A stretch of 11,284 nucleotides of DNA. Source: Bacteroidota bacterium. Lineage in GTDB: Bacteria > Bacteroidota > Bacteroidia > Flavobacteriales_F > PHOS-HE28. Every line of letters starts with the position of its first letter. Position 1 is the first letter of the stretch. Positions 6,223 through 11,135 of the stretch are shown here, one piece after another. The notes under the pieces are model-generated. The model made no database searches. It was not told where the DNA came from and worked only from the letters and a program-made list of their open reading frames with translations. The position numbers and the translations under genes are program-made. Location of the stretch: assembly GCA_963169595.1 (NCBI GenBank), contig CAUJFM010000014.1, positions 1 to 11,284 on the forward strand, given 5' to 3'.

Positions 6223-6467
6223 GGCTTGAAGTGTTCGTTCCACGCTTTTACAAGGCGGGCCTTGTTCGCCTTCACCAGTTCTTCCGCCCGTCGCAGCTCC
6301 TGCAGCTTCATGCGTCCGTTGTCATCGGCCAGCATCACCGGTTCCAGCCAAAACTTCAGCATGCCACTTCCCTTGCGCACGTGAACATGCATTGGTTCGT
6401 TGTTCTCGTTGCTGTAGAAATAGAAGGCGAACCCCTCAATGTCCGGTTTCAGCGCCTTGGGTGCCAT
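6219..6467 (-). CDS. DUF4160 domain protein, first gene of a coupled pair
   Basis: An 82-residue protein spanning the whole DUF4160 domain. The diagnostic stretch is FYFYSNENNEPMHVHVRKG (15-33), with the 'EP.HVHV' core at 24-30. It is followed by KFWLEPVMLADDNGRMKLQELRRAEELVKANKARLVKAWNEHF, where the final 'W..HF' closes the domain. It is full length. Its stop overlaps the DUF2442 start by four bases. A perfect -7 box (TAACTTTG, 6478-6485) lies ten bases before the ATG, so this pair has its own promoter. The molecular role is unknown; the two histidines are conserved in the family and could be catalytic or metal-binding, which is inference. Confidence 0.86.
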   Translation of the reverse strand: MAPKALKPDIEGFAFYFYSNENNEPMHVHVRKGSGMLKFWLEPVMLADDNGRMKLQELRRAEELVKANKARLVKAWNEHFKP

Positions 6468-6477
6468 GCGGGTCCGT

Positions 6478-6485
6478 CAAAGTTA
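6478..6485 (-). promoter_or_regulatory. -7 promoter box TAACTTTG of the DUF4160-DUF2442 pair
   Basis: A perfect match to TAnnTTTG, ten bases before ATG 6467; transcription would start near 6471, giving a leader of only a few bases. No -33 TTG is evident. The direct repeat copy at 6532-6593 begins about 45 bases further upstream. Confidence 0.55.
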
Positions 6486-6531
6486 ACGAGCGCACGCAGT
6501 GTATGGCCGCTCAGTTGATGGTGTGCTCTGT

Positions 6532-6593
6532 CAGGTTGATAGGTCACGATCCGCTCGTTGCCTCGCACCACACCCGTTAGGTCCGTCACGCCG
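6532..6593. repeat. 62-bp direct repeat, copy 1 (perfect match to 6763-6824)
   Basis: The block begins CAGGTTGATAGGTCACGATC and ends GGTCCGTCACGCCG. It is identical base for base to 6763-6824, 231 bases away. Its last 14 bases are the left arm of structured element A. It lies upstream of the DUF4160 promoter. No gene is read through it. Confidence 0.93.
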
Positions 6594-6722
6594 AAAAGTG
6601 CGCGCGTGGGCCAGTGTGTGGAAAGCGCTTATCCGGCGTCTCTCCAATTCCCATCGGTAAGCCTTGGGAGAGACGCCGGGTCTCCTCCCGCGCAAGGCCA
6701 TCACACGCCCGGCGTGACGGTC
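6580..6722. repeat. Structured palindromic element, copy A (143 bp)
   Basis: Non-coding. It folds into one nested hairpin: an outer stem CCGTCACGCCG (6583-6593) pairing perfectly with CGGCGTGACGG (6710-6720); a middle stem TGCGCG (6599-6604) with CGCGCA (6689-6694); and an inner stem CCGGCGTCTCTCC (6633-6645) with GGAGAGACGCCGG (6667-6679), 13 perfect pairs. The inner loop region contains CCCATCGGTAA. Copies B and C share the same plan. No open frame here looks real. Confidence 0.85.
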
Positions 6723-6762
6723 CGGGGGAGGTTGGTGCGCCAGAGAGGTTAGCGCGTGCTGC

Positions 6763-6824
6763 CAGGTTGATAGGTCACGATCCGCTCGTTGCCTCGCACC
6801 ACACCCGTTAGGTCCGTCACGCCG
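6763..6824. repeat. 62-bp direct repeat, copy 2 (perfect match to 6532-6593)
   Basis: Identical to 6532-6593 over all 62 bases. The bases just beyond it differ (GAATTGCGC here, AAAAGTGCG in copy 1), so identity stops abruptly at the outer stem of the structured element. Confidence 0.93.
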
Positions 6825-6952
6825 GAATTGCGCGGGGAGGACACGTGTGCGGAGCAATATCCGGCGTCTCTCAAAAGCCCATCGGTAATGGCCTTGTGAG
6901 GGACGCCGGGCCTGCATGTGCGCAACGCCTTCCCACGCCCGCCGTGACGGTC
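6811..6952. repeat. Structured palindromic element, copy B (142 bp)
   Basis: Same nested fold as copy A. The outer arms are CCGTCACGCCGG (from 6814) and CCGCCGTGACGG (to 6950), one mismatch. The middle stem is TTGCGC (6828-6833) with GCGCAA (6920-6925). The inner stem is CCGGCGTCTCTCA (6861-6873) with TGAGGGACGCCGG (6897-6909), one G-U pair, extended by AAGCCCAT / ATGGCCTT around the loop CGGTA. Compared with copy A, the closing C-G pair of the inner stem has become A-T, a compensatory change. The right flank (to about 6983) resembles that of copy C. Confidence 0.87.
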
Positions 6953-6966
6953 ATCCCCCCAACGAA

Positions 6967-6980
6967 GCAGGGGACCCTGC
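6967..6980 (-). terminator. Weak hairpin downstream of the 554-residue secreted protein gene
   Basis: GCAGGGGACCCTGC forms a 5- to 6-bp stem 79 bases beyond the stop at 7060. It occupies the same place relative to element B as the much stronger terminator at 9181-9227 does relative to element C. The region 6981-7059 shows nothing else recognisable. Confidence 0.35.
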
Positions 6981-7059
6981 GCCCCCGGTGTTGGTCCCGG
7001 AGACGCCAGCAGGCCTGGTGAGGGCACGCGCACGCATGCCCGCGCACAAGGACGAAAGC

Positions 7060-8724
7060 CTATCGGGCCACCACGCCGCGGTGCACCGTGGGCACTCCAT
7101 CCCTGAACACGCTCACCAGGAGCAGCCCATGGCAGTCGTGGGGCAGTGAAAGCGGGATACGTGTGGCAGAAGCGACCGCACCGAGATGCTGGCTGGCCAC
7201 CAGGCGCCCATCGGCCGTGTGTATGGTCAGGTGGCTGTTCAGGGGGAGTGCCTGCTCTGTCAGCAATTCCAACCCATGGCCGTGCAACAGCCGGATCCCT
7301 GCCGAACGTTCAGTTACCATTCCAGTACTGATCCCCATGCCGAAAGACTGTGCCATCACCGAGGTGTAATGCCGCGAATCGGTCCATACCGCCACCGGCG
7401 CATGGCTCTCGAACACGGCTACCGAGGCGTACGAAATGGCCGTGGGCGTGGTGCAGATGGGGAGTTGTTCCTGCCCAGGGACCACCTGGCCCTGTGCATC
7501 CAGCACGATGCCGTACATCGTATTCATGCTCAGATAGCCCGTTGCGTAAACCATCAGCAGGTCGCCGTTGGCCAGCACCTGGGTGTGCTCGGGCCAGGCA
7601 CTCTCTTCGGTCTCGGGTACCAGCTCCAGCGCTGCGTTGCCCAGCAGGGCATTCCCCGCGGTATCAAAGCGCTGCAGGAACACACCGCTGGCCACCAGGT
7701 TCATGTGCGACCTCGCGTAAGCCACACCTATGCCCGCTTCATCGGAAAGCACCACCAGGTTCTGGTTGCGTGTATGGCGCGTGGCCTCAGGGACCAGGTC
7801 CACCCGGCTGCCCGAGGCGGACCACAACGAACCATTGGCCCGCACCCGCTGCACCCGCACATCGAACACCTCGCTCATGGTCTCGTTCAGCACATCGGTC
7901 TGGTGCGTAAAGGCCACATACAACCCATTGTGCCCATCGTGCAGGGCCAGGGGCTCTTCATAGCGGTCCAGGGTCTGGTCGGTGATGTCCACGGCCAGCA
8001 CTTCGGCCCCATTGGCATCCAACCGCCGCGCATGGTACGATTGCTTCTGCCAGTTCAGCAGGGGGATCACGCGTTTGTAGGTGATCCAAAAGCCGCCGTC
8101 GGCCACGGCCACAATGCGCGAGGCCAGGATCGGCAAGGCATCGCTGATCACCAATGGCGGGGCCACCGTGGGCATGCCTTCCGCCGGCAGCAGCGTGTAG
8201 GCCACCGTGTGCGAGGAGCGCATGGTCCAAGCCACCGCGATGCGGCCGTCGGAAAGCACCGCGAGGTGGGGGTCGTCCCCTCCGGTCTCAACCCCCGGGA
8301 AGCTCACACCATCCGGGCCCCACAGCTGGGTGCCGTCCGGGGTCATGCGATACACCACCACGTTCTGCGTTCCATGGCGGTGATCGGAGAAGGCGATGAC
8401 CGCATTGCCCTGCAGGTCCGTGGTCAGTTCGCACGCATACGCCATTTGTATGGCGGAGCTCTGGGCATTCAGCTCAAAGCCCCCCTCGCCCCACATCGGC
8501 AGCCCCTCCGCACTGAGGCGCTGCATCATCAGCCGGTAGTTGCGGTTCCGTTCCTGCCAGGCTACGTAGGTGCTGCCATCAGGCCCCGGTGCCGTGCGGG
8601 TTTCCGTGGGGTTGTACTGGGGCCCCGGCAGGGAGGAAAGCAGGGTGTTCACATCGGGGGTGGTCCATTGTGCCAGGGCACCCAAGGTGGAGCAGGCCAG
8701 GAAAAAGAGCACGAGAGAACGCAT
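7060..8724 (-). CDS. Large secreted repeat protein with a T9SS-type C-terminal domain
   Basis: A 554-residue protein starting MRSLVLFFLACSTLGALAQ, a signal peptide cleaved near ALA|Q (residue 18). The body contains repeated units of a strand, then 'R(L/M/V)...G...W/V...G': QRLSAEGLPMWGEGG (68-82), YRMTPDGTQLWGPDGV (125-140), RRLDANGAEVL (233-243), QRVRANGSLWSASG (292-305), QRFDTAGNALLG (351-362), IVLDAQGQVV (406-415). Each is preceded by a segment like 'G.ava(f/w)..', as in beta-propeller-type surface proteins. The C-terminus (about 480-554; LTIHTADGRLVASQHLG..., LLLVSVFRDGVPTVHRGVVAR) resembles a T9SS type A sorting domain, which directs passage across the outer membrane. The ligand or substrate is unknown. 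The frame stays open upstream into element C, but the signal peptide fixes ATG 8724. Elements B and C, in the same orientation, flank the gene. Confidence 0.8.
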   Translation of the reverse strand: MRSLVLFFLACSTLGALAQWTTPDVNTLLSSLPGPQYNPTETRTAPGPDGSTYVAWQERNRNYRLMMQRLSAEGLPMWGEGGFELNAQSSAIQMAYACELTTDLQGNAVIAFSDHRHGTQNVVVYRMTPDGTQLWGPDGVSFPGVETGGDDPHLAVLSDGRIAVAWTMRSSHTVAYTLLPAEGMPTVAPPLVISDALPILASRIVAVADGGFWITYKRVIPLLNWQKQSYHARRLDANGAEVLAVDITDQTLDRYEEPLALHDGHNGLYVAFTHQTDVLNETMSEVFDVRVQRVRANGSLWSASGSRVDLVPEATRHTRNQNLVVLSDEAGIGVAYARSHMNLVASGVFLQRFDTAGNALLGNAALELVPETEESAWPEHTQVLANGDLLMVYATGYLSMNTMYGIVLDAQGQVVPGQEQLPICTTPTAISYASVAVFESHAPVAVWTDSRHYTSVMAQSFGMGISTGMVTERSAGIRLLHGHGLELLTEQALPLNSHLTIHTADGRLVASQHLGAVASATRIPLSLPHDCHGLLLVSVFRDGVPTVHRGVVAR

Positions 8725-9030
8725 GAGGGATATGTCGGCCGGTAAGAATGATGATGGACCGGCCGCGGCGAAACTAGCGCCTCTCGCGAATAGGCAGCCG
8801 GTGCGGTGCGCCCTGGCCCCTCCGCAACGTGCCAGAACACGCATGGGCGCATGGTGGCGTGCCGCCTTCCGACACGCCCGCACGGTCCCTTCACGGTGCA
8901 GTGACCAGCCGGGCTCCTTGCCGCACCGGTTCCGATCCATTGCGTCATCCGATGGCGGTGTACGCATGGCCGCACACCAGCTACCTCCGCAGGGACTTCC
9001 GAGGAACGAGGTGACCCTGCCGGGGGGCAG
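8725..9030. other. Intergenic region before the 554-residue gene: hairpin and weak promoter, no gene
   Basis: I see no convincing gene in this stretch of about 300 bases. On the minus strand TAGTTTCG (8769-8776) matches five of six -7 positions and would start transcription near 8763. There an 8-bp stem begins, CGGCCGGT (8736-8743) pairing with ACCGGCCG (8758-8765), about 12 bases before the start codon. Next to element C, CCTGCC (9016-9021) pairs with GGCAGG (9026-9031). The rest (about 8777-9015) shows no repeat, RNA gene or motif I can name. Confidence 0.5.
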
Positions 9031-9171
9031 GACCGTCACGCCGGAATTGCGGAGGGCGAGCCAACGGGCCGCGCAATATCCGGCGTCTCTCAAAAGCTCA
9101 TCGGTAATGGCATTGGGAGAAACGCCGGGTACCCTTCTGCGCAACGCCTTCACACGCCCGTCGTGACGATC
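9031..9171. repeat. Structured palindromic element, copy C (141 bp)
   Basis: Same plan and orientation as copies A and B. The outer arms are ACCGTCACGCCGG (from 9032) and CCGTCGTGACGAT (to 9170), imperfect. The middle stem is TTGCG (9047-9051) with CGCAA (9140-9144). The inner stem is CCGGCGTCTCTCA (from 9080) with GGAGAAACGCCGG (to 9128), two mismatches. The loop contains CTCATCGGTAATGG. A run of six G (9022-9027) and six C (9173-9178) extends the outer arms, which copies A and B lack on the left side. It lies 3' of the propeller gene and 5' of the 554-residue gene. Confidence 0.85.
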
Positions 9172-9180
9172 GCCCCCCAA

Positions 9181-9227
9181 CGCAGAAGGGGGCCTTGCGA
9201 ACAGTGCGGTTCGCAAGGCCCCCTGCG
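9181..9227 (-). terminator. Strong terminator hairpin after the seven-repeat propeller gene
   Basis: GGGGGCCTTGCGAAC (9188-9202) pairs perfectly with GTTCGCAAGGCCCCC (9209-9223), 15 bp with a 6-base loop. CGCA (9181-9184) and TGCG (9224-9227) add four pairs beyond a 3-base bulge. It begins 27 bases after the stop at 9254. No T-run follows it on the minus strand. The stem word GGGGCCTTGCG is shared with the terminator at 4813-4844. Confidence 0.82.
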
Positions 9228-9253
9228 GGCTCAGGACGATCGCCCTGCTGCCC

Positions 9254-10624
9254 TTACCGCTCAATGGCCAAGCGCAGGCCGTGGCGCAGGGCACCCACCT
9301 GCACCTGCACCAGGTACAGGCCGGCCATCAGGCCGCTGGTGTCCACCAGGGCCCTGCCGCTGCGCACCGGTTGCGGCGCCACCACCTGCTGGCCGGTGAG
9401 GTCGAATACCGTGATCAGCGCCCCGGCCGGTGCGCCCTGCACGGCCACCAGGTCCTGCGCGGGGTTGGGCATCAGCGCCAGGGCGGCCCCGTCCAGTTCG
9501 GCCAGGCCGGTTGTGCCATCGGCATAGCGCATCACCGTGGTCTTGTAGCTGTTGCTGGGGTCCTCAAAGGACACGTGGGGCACGCCGTCCTGGCCCAGCC
9601 CCAGGCTCAGGCTGTTGGTCATCAGCGCGGTGAAGCCCGCGCTGCCCACCGTCTGCCACGCACCGTTGCTGTACTTCTTCACCGTGGCGCGGTTCACCAG
9701 CTGGTTGTCCAGGTAGCTCACGTACACGTTGCCCGCCGCATCCACGGCCAGGCCGGGCGTCGTGGCGGGATCCTCCGGGTCCACCGAGGCGGCCGTGCCC
9801 ACCGGCACCCAGTCGCCGTTCTCCATCCGCTTCACCTTCACGTGGAAGTCGTCGCCCACATCGCGGTAGGCGATGTAGGGCACATCCGCCGCATCGAAGC
9901 GCAGGGCCGACACCCGCACATTGTACAGCGCAGCCAGGGTGCCCACCAGTTCCCACGCGCCGCCCACATAGCGCTCCACGCGGCAGCCCGCCGAGTTGCC
10001 ATCATAGGCCACGTAGGGCACTCCCGCACTGTTGATGGCCAGGCTCACCGCCGCGGCCGGGAAGGCGGAGCCGCCCTCGGTGCCCAGCGTCACCCAGGCG
10101 CCGCCCTCGTATTTCTTCACCGTCAGGTGGTTGTTCTGCGCCACATCGGTGTAGGCCAGGTAGGGCGTGTCGCCGGGGCCGAAGGTGAGGCTCAGGTTGC
10201 GCGCACCACCGGCCGAGAGGCCCACCGGCCCCAGCTGCTCCCAGCTGCTGCCGTTGAACCGCATCACGTTCGCCTTCTGGGCGTTCGCCATGTCGCGGTA
10301 GCCCACATGGGCCACCCCCGTGCTGGTGTAGGCCATGGTCAGGTCCATCACCGAGCCGGCGCTGAAGCCCGCGGCGCCCATGGGCTGCCAGCCGCCCCCG
10401 GTGTGGCGCATGGCCGTGGCCTTGTACAGGTTGGCCCAATCGGAATACACCACGCAGGGGGCGTGGCTGCCATCAATGGCCATGGCGGTGTAGCTGGCGC
10501 CGCTCTGCGAGAAGCCCGGCTGGCCAAGCGGTGCCCATTGGCCCTGGGCGGTGGGGAGGATGCAGCCCAGCGCCAGCGCGGTGGCCAGCAGGGGCTTTCG
10601 GGTGTGGGTGTAGCGGTGTTGCAT
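9254..10624 (-). CDS. Secreted seven-repeat (probable seven-bladed beta-propeller) protein with T9SS sorting domain
   Basis: A 456-residue protein. After a signal peptide (MQHRYTHTRKPLLATALALG..., cleavage near AQG|Q at about 28) come seven repeats of 47-51 residues, each starting with 'W..(L/V/M)G': tryptophans 30, 79, 128, 177, 224, 272 and 323. Each repeat runs W..vG..gfs, then a strand, 'G.pyv.y.D', then 'vkky.gg.'. Seven such units are what a closed seven-bladed propeller needs. The C-terminus from PNPAQD (386-391) through ITVFDLTGQQV (404-414) to LRLAIER is a standard T9SS type A sorting domain. Likely a cell-surface or released protein for binding or adhesion; no catalytic motif is visible. 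The frame is open to 10714, but ATG 10624 directly precedes the signal peptide. The possible promoter box GTCCTTTG (10633-10640) is weak. Confidence 0.88.
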   Translation of the reverse strand: MQHRYTHTRKPLLATALALGCILPTAQGQWAPLGQPGFSQSGASYTAMAIDGSHAPCVVYSDWANLYKATAMRHTGGGWQPMGAAGFSAGSVMDLTMAYTSTGVAHVGYRDMANAQKANVMRFNGSSWEQLGPVGLSAGGARNLSLTFGPGDTPYLAYTDVAQNNHLTVKKYEGGAWVTLGTEGGSAFPAAAVSLAINSAGVPYVAYDGNSAGCRVERYVGGAWELVGTLAALYNVRVSALRFDAADVPYIAYRDVGDDFHVKVKRMENGDWVPVGTAASVDPEDPATTPGLAVDAAGNVYVSYLDNQLVNRATVKKYSNGAWQTVGSAGFTALMTNSLSLGLGQDGVPHVSFEDPSNSYKTTVMRYADGTTGLAELDGAALALMPNPAQDLVAVQGAPAGALITVFDLTGQQVVAPQPVRSGRALVDTSGLMAGLYLVQVQVGALRHGLRLAIER

Positions 10625-10704
10625 GTGGGCCGCAAAGGACGGCCCTGGCCCCATGGCGGGCATCCGTAAAACACCGTAAAGCGCAGGCCCCGGCTCCCGG
10701 GCCT

Positions 10705-10712
10705 TACCTTGC
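10705..10712 (+). promoter_or_regulatory. Possible -7 box (TACCTTGC) four bases before the 103-residue gene
   Basis: TACCTTGC matches four of six fixed positions of TAnnTTTG, and AAGC alone separates it from ATG 10717. It has the same box-to-start spacing as the boxes at 3821-3828 and 5250-5257. The gene is divergent from the propeller gene, 92 bases apart. Confidence 0.3.
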
Positions 10713-10716
10713 AAGC

Positions 10717-11028
10717 ATGGCCACCTACACCACCCTCTCCGAAGCTGTGAACGATCTGCAACGCCGCGGTTACACGGACGATCTGGCCCTGGGCGGCCAC
10801 TGCCTCATTTGCGATGCCCGCGGCGTCAGCCTCGATCCGGAGGCCTTCGAGATCGATGAGTTCCACCGCTTCGAGGGCATGAACGACCCCGACGACCAGA
10901 GCATCGTTTACGCCATCAGTTCCACCGATGGCCGCATCAAGGGCATTCTGGTGAACGCCTACGGCCCCGATGCCTCCTCCCTTACGCAGCAGATGGTGCG
11001 CAAGCTGGCCACGCACGGGAGGGGGTAG
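10717..11028 (+). CDS. Conserved small Bacteroidota protein, often mislabelled 'phosphoribosylpyrophosphate synthetase'
   Basis: A 103-residue cytoplasmic protein: MATYTTLSEAVNDLQRRGYTDDL, then HCLICDARGVSLDPEAFEIDEFHRFEG (28-54), DPDDQSIVYAISSTDGRIKGILVNAYG (57-83) and a C-terminal helix SSLTQQMVRKLATH. This is the pattern of a widespread small Bacteroidota family that automated annotation often calls PRPP synthetase. It is a third of that enzyme's length and shows none of its PRPP-binding motifs, so I do not accept the name. C29 and C32 form a CLIC pair; whether it binds metal is unknown. The frame is open back to 10531 but overlaps the propeller gene's start; ATG 10717 is clear. Hairpins follow the stop. 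Confidence 0.85.
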   Translation: MATYTTLSEAVNDLQRRGYTDDLALGGHCLICDARGVSLDPEAFEIDEFHRFEGMNDPDDQSIVYAISSTDGRIKGILVNAYGPDASSLTQQMVRKLATHGRG

Positions 11029-11037
11029 GGGGCGTTC

Positions 11038-11054
11038 TGGAGGTCCGGCCTCCA
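11038..11054 (+). terminator. Terminator-like hairpin after the 103-residue gene
   Basis: TGGAGG (11038-11043) pairs with CCTCCA (11049-11054), loop TCCGG, ten bases beyond the stop. There is no T-run after it. Confidence 0.45.
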
Positions 11055-11079
11055 TGGGGCACGCAGAGTCCCCTACGGG

Positions 11080-11101
11080 AGGTCCGATATGTATCGGACC
11101 T
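11080..11101. terminator. Palindromic hairpin between convergent genes
   Basis: AGGTCCGATA (11080-11089) pairs perfectly with TATCGGACCT (11092-11101), an almost uninterrupted 22-bp palindrome. It shares the word AGGTCCG with the preceding hairpin. A small CTCA/TGAG stem follows (11103-11114). Lying between two convergent stops (11028 and 11136), it probably ends transcription from both sides; a binding site for a dimeric protein is the alternative. Confidence 0.55.
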
Positions 11102-11135
11102 GCTCAGGTCTGAGGGTTAGAGAGTGCGGCCCCCC

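Noticed and set aside
6532..6952. Possible CRISPR array or integron-like repeat cluster
   Set aside because: Only two or three copies, unequal spacing, repeats far longer than CRISPR repeats, and no cas or integrase gene.
6531..7033. Short open frames in both strands across elements A and B (for example phrases like ITDGLLRDAGYCSA)
   Set aside because: They arise because the palindromic element lacks stops in some frames. The cores keep stem pairing rather than a reading frame: A, B and C differ by insertions and deletions not in threes.
7186..8745. Long plus-strand open frame of 519 codons antisense to the secreted repeat protein
   Set aside because: It is rich in His, Gly, Arg and Gln with no fold pattern, and mirrors a minus-strand gene that has a signal peptide and a sorting domain. 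High GC content creates such antisense frames.
6580..9171. Composite transposon with elements B and C as its ends
   Set aside because: No transposase, and no target-site duplication could be recognised outside the elements. A MITE origin stays possible, but a transposon call is unsupported.
8725..9294. N-terminal extension of the 554-residue protein through element C
   Set aside because: It would place a good signal peptide 190 residues inside the protein and translate a structured non-coding repeat.
9281..10669. Plus-strand open frame of 462 codons antisense to the propeller gene
   Set aside because: Low-complexity His/Arg/Gly composition, no start signal, and exactly opposite a clear seven-repeat gene.
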